DNA from: Candidatus Hydrogenedentota bacterium | GTDB taxonomy: Bacteria; Hydrogenedentota; Hydrogenedentia; Hydrogenedentales; JAEUWI01 | DNA: 41,641 nucleotides | Direction of reading: 5' to 3' | NCBI GenBank assembly: GCA_030432675.1 | Contig: JAUIMA010000003.1 | Coordinates: forward strand, 1 to 41,641 | Part shown: piece after piece, positions 34,028-41,641 of the stretch | Layout: the number at the start of each line of letters is the position of its first letter | How positions within the stretch are numbered: position 1 is the stretch's first letter | The notes under the pieces: generated by a model | Databases searched by the model: none | What the model was told of the DNA's origin: nothing | What the model saw: the letters and a program-made list of their open reading frames with translations, nothing else | Translations under genes and position numbers: made by a program

Positions 34028-34935
34028 TCGCTCTCTGGGGCGCGTTGACTCCATAGACCCGGCAGGGCGGCGCTCGCAAGCAATACCCCGATGAGTATCC
34101 AGCCGAGGTTACCTGTCCATGGCGGTGTCTGCTGTTGGAAGAGATGCTCCCAGATACCGCAGGCCTGACCTGCGATGCCGCCCAACGCGAGGGCACACAG
34201 GCCCAGGTGCTCCGTGCGGTGCTTTATCGTGCCCAGCACCAGACTCAAGACCATGCACAGGACAATGGCCCGCAACTGGGTCTCCCATAAGCCGCTGTAG
34301 TCCCCAAGTTCCCGGTGCCAGCTATAGAGGAGGGGAAAAAACCACAGCCCCCAGCACAGACCGACAAGGAGATGGGCAGGCAGGGCCCCCAGGGGCATGA
34401 GCCGAGGCAGCAAATAGCCGCGCCAACCGAACTCTGAGCCCAGGGCAATTAAGGCGAAGAGCGTTGCGCCAAGCCCGATGCTCACCAATGGATAGGTTAC
34501 GAAGATAATCCCCGGTGCCAGTGCGCGCACGTTGGGCGCCAGGGGCTCGGTGGAAACGGCCTCCACCTCATTCAGCAGGCCCGCCAGGTTCCATTGGGGA
34601 TAGGTCAGACCGAGCAGGGTCGCCACGGTATAACTGAGTGCAAAAACGGCCAGGGGCATGAGCAGCACCCGAAGGGCAGCCACTCTTGAGACTGGCCAGA
34701 GTTTCGCCGGCGGTGATGTCTCGGCGGACGGCACCATGAAACCAGCCGCGAGGGCGGCCAGCGCGGGAATACCCATGAGCAACACTTGCGCCAGGTATTG
34801 AAAGGCGTTGGGCGACTGAAAGGCCAATGCGCCCTCGGCCAGCAGAACAAAAGTCAGCACGAATATGAGTAGAAAACTCAGGCCCAGATAGAGGGCAATA
34901 CCTTTGAAATCCATCAAGAACGGTTCACTTCCCAT
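34024..34935 (-). CDS. CPBP-family membrane protein with lost catalytic residues
   Basis: 303 residues, about eight membrane helices. The core GSEFGWRGYLLPRLMPLG and LVGLCWGLWFFPLLY is unmistakably the CPBP (CAAX protease/bacteriocin-processing) region, whose normal form is GEE-x-x-W-R-G and G-x-x-W-x-x-W-H-x-P. Here the first Glu of EExxxR is Ser, and the His of the second motif is Phe. The third helix, usually with His and Asn, shows neither. The protein is probably not a protease. Its ATG shares one base with the stop of the giant GH38-like gene (TAATG), so translation is tightly coupled. A chaperone or transport-related role in the inner membrane is possible, but nothing in the sequence names it. 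Confidence 0.85.
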   Translation of the reverse strand: MGSEPFLMDFKGIALYLGLSFLLIFVLTFVLLAEGALAFQSPNAFQYLAQVLLMGIPALAALAAGFMVPSAETSPPAKLWPVSRVAALRVLLMPLAVFALSYTVATLLGLTYPQWNLAGLLNEVEAVSTEPLAPNVRALAPGIIFVTYPLVSIGLGATLFALIALGSEFGWRGYLLPRLMPLGALPAHLLVGLCWGLWFFPLLYSWHRELGDYSGLWETQLRAIVLCMVLSLVLGTIKHRTEHLGLCALALGGIAGQACGIWEHLFQQQTPPWTGNLGWILIGVLLASAALPGLWSQRAPESD

Positions 34936-37900
34936 TAATTTCTGGCCCGCGGTGGCGGTGGTGCGACGGCTCCCGCTGCCGTTCCCTCTTCCACATCCAC
35001 GGATGCGGCACCGGTAACCCGTTGATACGCCACCAGGCCGTTGGCCGCGAGTTTCATGACAACGGGAAAGGCGGCATCGGGGTCACTCAGTGAAAATACG
35101 ATATTCTGACTCTTGAAGGGCGCCACGGAAACGGTCGCGCGGCGGGGCGCCACGGTAAATTCGGGAAAATTCCGCCCTTCGCCCCAGTGCTCAGGCGATG
35201 CGATGGCATCCAGATAACCCTTGGCGTAAACACTGCTGTTGTTGCGGATAGAGACCCGAATCTGGGCGCCATTGCGGCTCGTTTCCATCACATAGGGTGC
35301 TTCATTGGTCATGAGTACATCGCGGTAGGTCTGCCGCTCAAAGACCGTTTCGGCGACGACCGCCATCTCGTCTTCCATATCGGGAGAGCGTGCCAGTTGA
35401 ATCGTCTCCACCTGTTGCTCGCCCGCCCCAAGGCTATAGTAGACGCTCTGGGGTCCGAATGTCAGGCCCGAGGTGGCCTCGAGATTGACCGTTCCCTGCA
35501 CCGTGCGGTCGGTGGTGTGGTTACTCACGACCACTTCGATGGCGGGGGTATCGCCGGTCAAGGAGCCCCGCAGCAGGAGGCCAATTGGCATTTTCCGGAC
35601 CGGTGCCGCACCCCGCCGCTCGTCCCAGTAACGGGTTTCCAGCACGCCGTGGGGCTCGGCCTCCCGACCAAGGCGGGCAAGTCCGTCGAGGGGTTTGGTC
35701 ACGTTGGGTAAAAACCACAGAGGCAATACCTGAAAGCCGTTCGCCTCCAGCGAGACACCGCCACCGGCGACCGACCAGGGCGTCTGAGGCCGCTCCAATA
35801 CATCGGTGCCCTGGGCTTCCAACATGCCGGTACTGCTTTGCAGGGTACCCGACCAGCGCGCACCCGTCGGCTCCCATGCGAGGAGGGTATACCCATCGCG
35901 GGGATGAAAGGCGGTACGGGTATTGGTGGTCGTGGGGAATCCGGCCGGCTTCAACCCGCCCACCCGCACTCCTGGTGGGCTCACCTCGAGGAAGGCCTGC
36001 GTGGCGGGCAGCTCCCCCGGATGCATCTCGGTCCGCGCCACCACGGGCTTCACGGTGAATCGGGCGGCCATCTCGGGCACCCGGGCGGACCGCCAATCGC
36101 CCTGGAAGGGAAAAATTCCATAACGAAAGCGCGTCACGTCGAGCAATTCGGCCCCATCGCCCCCCTTTCGTTCCAGGGGGGTGCGATGCTGCAACCCCAG
36201 CAAGAGCCGTCCATCTTTCTGTTGGGACACGGAAAGGGTGCCGGGAAAGAGCAGGGCATTTCCACGGGCGGGTTCCTGCTGAATGCGCGCAGGCACGTAG
36301 GCCGAGGGAGGCAGCAGGTAACGCTGCCCCGTGCGCACAGCGCGGGTGAGTTGGTCGGCAAGATCGGCGCTCTGGGCAGGGGTAAGGCCACCGAGCAACA
36401 GGGTCGGCACCGGAGCCACCCCGTCGGGCACCTGCACATCATGAAGGAGAAGGCGCGCACCGCTGGGAATCCGGTCTACATAGTCCTGTAAGGTCCCTTC
36501 GGGAACCTGAGCGAGCAACGGCCCACAAAATCGATTTTGATCCGGCGTGCCCAAGACGACCCGCATGCGATAACCGGCACGAAGGTAGTCGTTGCTATCC
36601 TGCTCGGTCGTGCTGTCGGTCCACAGAAAATCAGGCTTCTCCGGGGCGTCGGATTGGAGGATGCTGGGAATACCGCGGGAAATAAGGGCCTGCTGCAACT
36701 CACGGGCGGGCCGTTCGAGTTGCTCGTGACCATAGACGATGATCGTGGGCTCCCAGGGCACAACGCCCCCCGATCCCACCTGTATGGCGTCATTGGCACT
36801 CAGGGCTACCCACTCATTAGCGGGATAGGGCACCGTGCCCCCCACGTTTTCGCCGCCCCGGGTGCGCAACACAAAGTCGTCCTGTCCCCGAGCCCCCACC
36901 ACGGTACCGAAACGCTCGCCCACAAGGAAGCTGGCACCGTCGGGCCGAAATGCAAAGGAAGCCGCGGCCGCTTTTCCAGAAAGGTTTACGCCATCCAACG
37001 TGGTCTCACACTCGACCCACGGAATGCCCGCATAGAGCGAGTAGTCTTGCGTCAGCGTGCCGCCGCCCAGCGGTGTCTCCACGCGAATGCGCTGGCGGAA
37101 GGCGGTAACTTCGGCCTTAATAGAAGAAGGGGCGGGACCTCGACTACTGGGAGGGCCCGTCCAGAGTTCCTGGGCACCGCGATTCTCACTTTCACGCTCC
37201 GTAAGCAACACGATCTCATTGAGCGGTCCGGCCGCAATCTCATCGCCCGAAACCTTATCCAGCAGCGAACGTATCGCACCCGTCGCCGGGTCCACAAACA
37301 GCGCCAGGTGTTCGTTTTCGATTTGCATGTCTTCCGTGACTAATGCGCGGGATGCCCGCTCGGCGGCCTGCACAAAATAGGTGGCGTAGCCGTAAGGCGG
37401 CAAGTCTTCCGCCAGGAAGTCGAGACGCTGTTCCCCCTGATAGGCCTCGGCGACATGGGCGACCGGACTCCCCGCCTCGTTTACGAGATTGAGTCCGGCA
37501 TTGGGCGCTACGGGCAGCTGCACCGACACAGGAACGGTGCCACGACTACCTGTTGGATTAACGACTACGAGGGCATCAAAAAGTCCCTGGTTGAGGGGGA
37601 CCGTGCCCGCCGTGTCCACCAGCCCCGCCAGATACTCACTGCTGCGCCGGAGACTGTCATCGGTCCATTCGGCCACTTCGCGGTAGGCTGCAAGGGCATC
37701 GAGGACATGCTCTTCGTCTGCTGGCACACCCAATGTTTCGGGGGTGCTGTAGTAAAGCAACTGACGCCACGCGAACTCCATGGCGCTGTGGGGATAAACG
37801 GCCCCCTGCAAACTGGCGAGCGTGGCCAGGCTTTCCGCGTCTTCCAACTGGCGGGCCAGCTCGGTGTGGACCCGTTGAAGCGCGGGCTGACTGAGCAGGG

Positions 37901-39746
37901 CACCCGGCTGTCCGAGGTTCAGGTTGACCGCCAACGCAGGAATCGCAGCCTTCACCTGATCGCTCGCCGCACCTACTTCTTCAAAAAAGGCCGCTGCACC
38001 GCCATCGTCCAGACGGATGCGGGGAAAGGCCCGGGCCAGTGAATCGACATTGCCCCGGTAAAAAGGCTCGGGCGGCGCCACCACGTTTTCGACAACCAGC
38101 ACATCGGTGGGCAGGGACATGTCGGCCAATTCCCGACGCTGAAGGGCAACCGCTTCCCGCAAGTCATCCAGGGTAGCGGGACCGACCGACTGCTGTTTTC
38201 GGCGCAAGTAGCGGGTATTTCCGGTGAGATCGTAGAGCCGGTTCATGGGGGCTATCCCCGGTGCCGTCAGATCGGTGACGATACCTTCCATAGGCGTCAT
38301 CCGCAGGAGCTGGGGAGTCTGGAGGGCAATGCCGGGCCGTTCCCAGGCCAGATAGTGGGGTGTGGTGCTATTGAGTTGGCTGCCCGCCATATGGAGACCC
38401 AACTGGAGATTCCGCCACAGGGCGGTCCCGCCCACGATGCGCTCATCGATAGGGGCATAGTTTCCCTGGACGGTGACGGCCCCCCGTTGGGCGGCATTTT
38501 CCAGGCTATCGCGCAAAGCCGGCATCGCCACGTACGGCTTGTACCAGGACCGGGCGTAGCCCAGGTCAAAGCCGTAACCCAGGGCCTGTTGGGAAAAAAG
38601 CAGCTGGCGCTTTACGCTGTCCAGATAGACTTCGTCGGTAGGCGGCATTTCGTCGATGGCGCTGGTATGGCCTGTAATCAGCCGAACGATTCCATCGCCT
38701 CCTCCCCCCGCGGTAACGGGCACCTGGGCAGTAAACTGTGAGGTGTCATCCCCACTCGCCAGGCGCACCGAGACGTCGATGGTGCTCCCCGCCGTGGCCG
38801 CGCCAATCGGGAGCGCGATGGGCACCTGGCGGGTCTCGCCGCCATCCAGGGCCTGGATTTCGACCAAATCAGGGAGGGGCATTCCGGGAACCGTCACAAT
38901 GGCTTCCACGGGTTCGGAGATATCCTCCAGCGGATTGTGGATAGTCAGCAAGACATCTTGCTTCAGGTCACCGGCAAAGCCCGAGACGGTGCCCGCGTTT
39001 TCCAGTTTCGGCACATAGAGCAATCGTCTCCCGATAGGCCGCGCATGGTGGAGCGCCACGGACAAAGCAAAGCCACTGGTCTTACGCAGTCGGGGCCGAT
39101 TGGCCATGGCACCCGCCGTCAACTGGGGCGTGCTGAGCCCCCGCGCCTGGGCCATGGCATTGTAATCCGCCCCGGGCACCTCGAAAACCACCAAGTTGTT
39201 TCCAGCGCGCAGGCCGATAGCGAGATAGTCTTTCCCCACAGCCTCCAGCGGGCCGGGCTCGTATTCTGCCACGGGAAATCCGTTTGCCCAGGCGCGCACT
39301 CCCAAGGGAGATTCAATGTCGAGCAGTATCTGGGTGAGTATGGGCGAGTCGACATAAAAGGCGGCATAGGCCACGCCGGAAACATCGTCGGGAAAGAAGG
39401 GGGCCAGGTCCAGCTCAGGCCCCGTCGTACCGGCCTCTTGCCAGAGGGCATCTTCCCCGCCCTCCCGGGGAATCCGCATGAGGTGGCGGGGACGAAGGCG
39501 GGCAATCGGGATATTGGTCGCCATAAAGTCCGTGTCGCTCAGGGCCGGGGCATCATCCCGAATCGCTGCCAGTACGCCACCCGGCACATCGGGTTCGAAA
39601 GGTCCACACACAAGCCAGTGGGCGATATATCCCCGCTCCAGAATAGGTGCGAGGCCCTCGTACTGCTCCTGCGCCGACCCCGTATGAGCACTGAGGAGCG
39701 TTAGGAGCAACACCACGTGGGATGCTATGCGAAAGGGACCTTTCAC
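34935..39746 (-). CDS. Giant GH38-related secreted protein (1,603 aa)
   Basis: The GTG at 39746 was chosen. It follows the upstream stop by one nucleotide, has GGAG 10 nt upstream and gives a perfect signal peptide (MKGPFRIASHVVLLLTLLSAHTGSA). The track start at 39794 overlaps the previous gene by 47 nt and does not. An N-terminal domain begins IAHWLVCGPFEPD, a lead found in large PVC/Hydrogenedentes glycan enzymes. Residues ~350-800 resemble the GH38 alpha-mannosidase catalytic part, and ~805-1000 its beta domain (IENEHLALFVDPATGAIRSLLDK is diagnostic). An alpha/beta insertion (~1045-1180) and several beta-sandwich domains follow. The zinc-binding H-x-D near GHTSAID and the nucleophile Asp cannot be assigned cleanly, so activity is uncertain. 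It is the middle gene of a three-gene operon. Confidence 0.78.
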   Translation of the reverse strand: MKGPFRIASHVVLLLTLLSAHTGSAQEQYEGLAPILERGYIAHWLVCGPFEPDVPGGVLAAIRDDAPALSDTDFMATNIPIARLRPRHLMRIPREGGEDALWQEAGTTGPELDLAPFFPDDVSGVAYAAFYVDSPILTQILLDIESPLGVRAWANGFPVAEYEPGPLEAVGKDYLAIGLRAGNNLVVFEVPGADYNAMAQARGLSTPQLTAGAMANRPRLRKTSGFALSVALHHARPIGRRLLYVPKLENAGTVSGFAGDLKQDVLLTIHNPLEDISEPVEAIVTVPGMPLPDLVEIQALDGGETRQVPIALPIGAATAGSTIDVSVRLASGDDTSQFTAQVPVTAGGGGDGIVRLITGHTSAIDEMPPTDEVYLDSVKRQLLFSQQALGYGFDLGYARSWYKPYVAMPALRDSLENAAQRGAVTVQGNYAPIDERIVGGTALWRNLQLGLHMAGSQLNSTTPHYLAWERPGIALQTPQLLRMTPMEGIVTDLTAPGIAPMNRLYDLTGNTRYLRRKQQSVGPATLDDLREAVALQRRELADMSLPTDVLVVENVVAPPEPFYRGNVDSLARAFPRIRLDDGGAAAFFEEVGAASDQVKAAIPALAVNLNLGQPGALLSQPALQRVHTELARQLEDAESLATLASLQGAVYPHSAMEFAWRQLLYYSTPETLGVPADEEHVLDALAAYREVAEWTDDSLRRSSEYLAGLVDTAGTVPLNQGLFDALVVVNPTGSRGTVPVSVQLPVAPNAGLNLVNEAGSPVAHVAEAYQGEQRLDFLAEDLPPYGYATYFVQAAERASRALVTEDMQIENEHLALFVDPATGAIRSLLDKVSGDEIAAGPLNEIVLLTERESENRGAQELWTGPPSSRGPAPSSIKAEVTAFRQRIRVETPLGGGTLTQDYSLYAGIPWVECETTLDGVNLSGKAAAASFAFRPDGASFLVGERFGTVVGARGQDDFVLRTRGGENVGGTVPYPANEWVALSANDAIQVGSGGVVPWEPTIIVYGHEQLERPARELQQALISRGIPSILQSDAPEKPDFLWTDSTTEQDSNDYLRAGYRMRVVLGTPDQNRFCGPLLAQVPEGTLQDYVDRIPSGARLLLHDVQVPDGVAPVPTLLLGGLTPAQSADLADQLTRAVRTGQRYLLPPSAYVPARIQQEPARGNALLFPGTLSVSQQKDGRLLLGLQHRTPLERKGGDGAELLDVTRFRYGIFPFQGDWRSARVPEMAARFTVKPVVARTEMHPGELPATQAFLEVSPPGVRVGGLKPAGFPTTTNTRTAFHPRDGYTLLAWEPTGARWSGTLQSSTGMLEAQGTDVLERPQTPWSVAGGGVSLEANGFQVLPLWFLPNVTKPLDGLARLGREAEPHGVLETRYWDERRGAAPVRKMPIGLLLRGSLTGDTPAIEVVVSNHTTDRTVQGTVNLEATSGLTFGPQSVYYSLGAGEQQVETIQLARSPDMEDEMAVVAETVFERQTYRDVLMTNEAPYVMETSRNGAQIRVSIRNNSSVYAKGYLDAIASPEHWGEGRNFPEFTVAPRRATVSVAPFKSQNIVFSLSDPDAAFPVVMKLAANGLVAYQRVTGAASVDVEEGTAAGAVAPPPPRARN

Positions 39747-39747
39747 G

Positions 39748-40902
39748 TCAGCGGGACTCCGTGGCTTCGGCAGCGCCATCGTTCTGAGCGACATGCGCAG
39801 TCTCCGCCGGGTAGTAATCGCGCAGGGCGTTTACCGGGCTGTAGGCACGGTTCGCCTGAAACTGGAGTACAAACAGAATAAGGCACAAGATGGTGGTGAT
39901 GGCCACGGTGGGCCTCCCCCACGCTTCAAAACGCATGAGCCACGCACTCAGGGCGGCCAGGGCCACGCCACACATCGCCAGGGGAAAGAAAAGCTGTCCC
40001 GCGTTCTCCAGGGTCACATAGTTAATCGGAAGGGCACCGGGGTACACTCGGAAGAACAACACGGCCAACACGGCGAAACGGAAGGGAGCCGATTTCACCT
40101 TAAACAGTGCCCAACCCAGCACAAGCATCACCCCAATACCCCATGCCCACCCCTGCCAGGCGTGGGCTTCAGCGTGGGCCACCGTTTCGGGCAACAGTCC
40201 AATGGGATAAAACACGAGCAAGAGGGGTCCCACGATGGAATCAAGCGTGGGCATCTGGGCGTAGAGAATATCAAGATGGAACCAGTTCGCCACCATGGTC
40301 ACCCCGAGGAATGGTAGCAGGCGGAGCCAATTGCGTTCCTCACTATCGCCGACAAAGAACTCCATCAGAATCAAGACGCCCAACAGGGCCGCATTCACGG
40401 CGAAAATACCGTTTGCGACGGCGAAGCACAACAGCGCGATGGCATAGGGCGCCACGCCCCCCTCTTGACGTAATCGCGTGTACGCCAGCAGGGTGGCCAA
40501 CGCCATGAAGGCAGCCATACCGTAGTAAATGCCCGTGGCGCTGAACAGCACCTCCGTCTTAACGGGATGGGCCATGAGGAAGGTGCCCGCCAACGAGCCC
40601 AACCAGGCCGGTCCGCCCACCAGCCGCCGGGTGAGCAAGAACACCAGCGCCATGCAACCAAAGAGAATGGGTAAGGCCAACACGGCCACCTCGACAATTG
40701 GACTACGTGCAAATCCGTCGAACCACATGGAAAGCCATGGCCACACGGCCGGATAGTCAAAATCCCGAGTGGTCATGCCCCCATTGGGCAGCACAATAAG
40801 ACTCGAGCCGTAGACCAGGATTAGATAGAAGGTCATGGTGACGAAAAAGAATCCGGCACCGGGCTTCTTGCGGGCTTGTTGGCTGTCGTGTGTATCATCC
40901 AT
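39748..40902 (-). CDS. GT-C/TMTC-like integral membrane glycosyltransferase
   Basis: 384 residues from the ATG at 40902 (MDDTHDSQQARKK). The 131 extra codons of the track ORF are non-hydrophobic, run through the promoter and are rejected. About ten membrane helices. The first outer loop carries an acidic D-x-D (TTRDFDYPAVW, ~45-54), and the next helix ends in AHPVKTEVLFSATGIYYG, close to the H-P-V-x-T-E-x-V signature of TMTC-type protein O-mannosyltransferases. ENAGQLFFPL matches their later E-R-x-L-Y-L-P segment in part. Such enzymes use a lipid-linked sugar and act on the outer face of the membrane. The TPR tail of TMTC proteins is absent. The donor and acceptor are unknown. It is the first gene of the operon. 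Confidence 0.75.
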   Translation of the reverse strand: MDDTHDSQQARKKPGAGFFFVTMTFYLILVYGSSLIVLPNGGMTTRDFDYPAVWPWLSMWFDGFARSPIVEVAVLALPILFGCMALVFLLTRRLVGGPAWLGSLAGTFLMAHPVKTEVLFSATGIYYGMAAFMALATLLAYTRLRQEGGVAPYAIALLCFAVANGIFAVNAALLGVLILMEFFVGDSEERNWLRLLPFLGVTMVANWFHLDILYAQMPTLDSIVGPLLLVFYPIGLLPETVAHAEAHAWQGWAWGIGVMLVLGWALFKVKSAPFRFAVLAVLFFRVYPGALPINYVTLENAGQLFFPLAMCGVALAALSAWLMRFEAWGRPTVAITTILCLILFVLQFQANRAYSPVNALRDYYPAETAHVAQNDGAAEATESR

Positions 40903-40912
40903 GATGGGGCCA

Positions 40913-40943
40913 AGTATAGCCCTTTTAAGGGGATTAACTACAA
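40913..40943 (-). promoter_or_regulatory. Promoter of the GT-C operon, nearly leaderless
   Basis: On the minus strand, TTGTAG (40943-40938), a 19-bp spacer and TATACT (40918-40913). Transcription would begin about 4 nt before the ATG at 40902, and no Shine-Dalgarno sequence is visible, so the message may be leaderless. The remaining gene-free sequence to 41000 shows no clear plus-strand promoter. Confidence 0.5.
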
Positions 40944-41000
40944 CCAATGCGCGCAACTCGCCCTGAAAATCCTCCCCGACAAACGAAGGAGAACACGGCC

Positions 41001-41060
41001 ATGGCAGAAAGCAAAGAATCCTGTGCGGCCCATGGAGCGCGGTGTGTCTGCACCTGTTGA
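41001..41060 (+). CDS. Very small Cys-rich ORF (19 aa)
   Basis: Too short for the ORF track. The peptide MAESKESCAAHGARCVCTC has four cysteines in 19 residues and starts with an ATG 9 nt after AAGGAG, one of the best ribosome-binding sites in the window. It is transcribed away from the GT-C operon and is followed 19 nt later by a second small ORF on the same strand. No family is recognised. A chance ORF is possible, because no promoter is clear. Confidence 0.35.
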   Translation: MAESKESCAAHGARCVCTC

Positions 41061-41079
41061 TTCCAGGGAGACCGGTCGC

Positions 41080-41238
41080 ATGGACACGGGGCATGACGCG
41101 CTGGAATCTTGGAAGAAAACGCACGAACCGGAGTACCGGGTCGCGCGGCACAGCCGGAGAATCTACATGAGTCGTTGGGGAGAGAGGGGTTGCGGCCTCT
41201 CCGAAACAAAGCCCCCTCATCGGGCACATGACCAATGA
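41080..41238 (+). CDS. Small basic ORF (52 aa)
   Basis: The protein begins MDTGHDALESWKKTHEPEYR, is rich in Arg, Lys and His and has one Cys. GGGAG lies 9 nt before the ATG. The longer track ORF (40876-41238) starts over the divergent gene and is less likely. It sits 19 nt after the 19-residue Cys-rich ORF, each with its own ribosome-binding site, which suggests a bicistronic small-protein unit. The stop codon falls inside the 3' arm of the hairpin at 41211-41244. No family is recognised. Confidence 0.4.
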   Translation: MDTGHDALESWKKTHEPEYRVARHSRRIYMSRWGERGCGLSETKPPHRAHDQ

Positions 41239-41244
41239 GGGGGC
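41205..41244 (-). terminator. Minus-strand terminator after the EF-hand gene
   Basis: GCCCCCTCAT (41211-41220) and ATGAGGGGGC (41235-41244) form a perfect 10-bp stem with a 14-nt loop. On the minus strand TTTGTTT follows. On the plus strand no T-run is present, but the same stem could still slow the small-ORF transcript. Confidence 0.78.
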
Positions 41245-41266
41245 GCGATTGCTATAGGGGCTGGTA

Positions 41267-41641
41267 TTAACGCTGGGGGCGCCGTCCGAACGCAACCAGG
41301 GTCAACAGCGTAAGACTGAAGAGGAAGAACTCTTCTACTTTGTCGGCCAGGGTCTGTGCAACGCCCTGTTTCGAGGGCGCGCAACCCGGCGTCGTTACTT
41401 CGACGCGGGCCTCAAGCTCTGCCTCCGACAGAAAGCCATCGCTGTTGGTGTCCAGCGCATCAAACTGGGTGGTTGTCACCGCAGACAAGGACGCCATGGC
41501 CTCTGCCAATGACAGCTGCCCATCATTATCCACGTCCGCAACAGCGAACAGGTTCAAGAGCGCCTCGGCGGCGGCATCCAGCGTCACTTCACCTTCACCT
41601 TCACCTTCACCTTCACCTTCACCTTCACCTTCACCTTCGCC
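41267..41641 (-). CDS. EF-hand protein with (GE)n linker and C-terminal sorting-like tail, 5' truncated
   Basis: The frame stays open to the right edge. The GTG at 41587 in the track is an internal Val codon. Visible order: nine Gly-Glu dipeptides, two EF-hand calcium loops (DVDNDGQLSLAEA and DTNSDGFLSEAEL), a Cys (TPGCAPSKQ), an amphipathic stretch and the tail FLFSLTLLTLVAFGRRPQR. The Cys, hydrophobic helix and terminal Arg cluster resemble C-terminal sorting or anchoring tails used for surface proteins in this type of genome. The sorting machinery is not in the window. EGEGEG linkers are common in Lentisphaerae and Hydrogenedentes surface proteins. The part upstream is outside the window and probably holds the main domain. 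Confidence 0.8.
   Translation of the reverse strand, partial: GEGEGEGEGEGEGEGEGEVTLDAAAEALLNLFAVADVDNDGQLSLAEAMASLSAVTTTQFDALDTNSDGFLSEAELEARVEVTTPGCAPSKQGVAQTLADKVEEFFLFSLTLLTLVAFGRRPQR
41588..41641 (-). repeat. GAAGGT-type hexanucleotide repeat coding for (Gly-Glu)9
   Basis: ACCTTC on the plus strand is repeated eight times at 41591-41638, flanked by TTC and GCC. On the minus strand it codes for nine Gly-Glu units and continues past the window edge. Changes in copy number would alter linker length in frame. Confidence 0.95.

Noticed and set aside
39747-39794. N-terminal extension of the GH38-like protein
   Set aside because: It overlaps the previous gene and pushes the signal peptide inward. 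The GTG at 39746 with GGAG upstream gives a normal signal peptide.
40903-41295. N-terminal extension of 131 residues on the GT-C protein
   Set aside because: It crosses the promoter and the small-ORF region, has no membrane or signal character, and the ATG at 40902 begins a normal first helix.
1-41641. CRISPR array, tRNA, rRNA, insertion sequence or prophage
   Set aside because: No spaced direct repeats, tRNA cloverleaf, transposase or integrase reading frames, or terminal inverted repeats were seen.

Overview
The window looks like a chromosomal stretch of a free-living, Gram-negative-type bacterium from the PVC/FCB-like diversity. Candidatus Hydrogenedentes is my best guess. The grounds are a prepilin with a near H-X9-DG tail, BACON-repeat lipoproteins with lipoboxes, (Gly-Glu)n linkers encoded by a GAAGGT-type hexamer repeat and ending in a hydrophobic Arg-capped tail, and many secreted polysaccharide-type enzymes. 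The assignment is inference, since there is no rRNA or other phylogenetic marker apart from SecA. I see no tRNA, rRNA, CRISPR array, IS element, prophage or attachment site.

Layout. 1-425 is the 3' end of a pseudopilin-like gene, convergent with an unknown membrane protein (527-1615, minus). 1843-5200 is a regulatory block: a diguanylate cyclase carrying an MshEN-type c-di-GMP-binding domain, then a NifA-like sigma-54 activator with its own TTGACA/TACAAT promoter. 5201-15083 holds a small ORF, a leucine-rich-repeat lipoprotein and two giant paralogous BACON/von Willebrand A lipoproteins, closed by a very strong terminator. 15239-15885 holds two small proteins, one Cys-rich and membrane anchored, the other a zinc ribbon with a Lys/Ala tail. 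15996-17181 is a divergent pair, a secretin-N-like exported protein and a receiver-only response regulator, with two facing promoters. 17319-20381 (minus) holds a GH123/DUF4091-like secreted protein and a prepilin with a leader of about 210 nt.

20833-27919 (minus) is a run secA > transglutaminase-like protein > ABC ATPase > ABC permease > yjbQ, with overlaps or short gaps suggesting one transcription unit. 28171-34027 (plus) encodes a membrane sulfatase-fold protein that seems to have lost its catalytic residues, a CPPED1-like phosphoesterase and a PcRGLX/YetA-like polysaccharide-lyase-type protein. It meets, by a 4-nt stop-codon overlap, a minus-strand operon (40902-34024) of a GT-C/TMTC-like membrane glycosyltransferase, a 1,603-residue GH38-related secreted protein and a degenerate CPBP membrane protein. 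The three minus genes are joined by a 1-nt gap and a TAATG overlap. 41001-41238 contains two tandem plus-strand small ORFs with good ribosome-binding sites. The window ends in a truncated EF-hand protein with a (GE)n repeat.

Taken together the region reads as cell-surface biology: export (SecA, ABC), surface lipoproteins, pilins, glycan building and trimming, and c-di-GMP or sigma-54 regulation. The most unusual element is the GT-C/GH38/pseudo-CPBP operon beside a pseudo-sulfatase operon. The giant VWA lipoprotein pair and the small-ORF pair come next.
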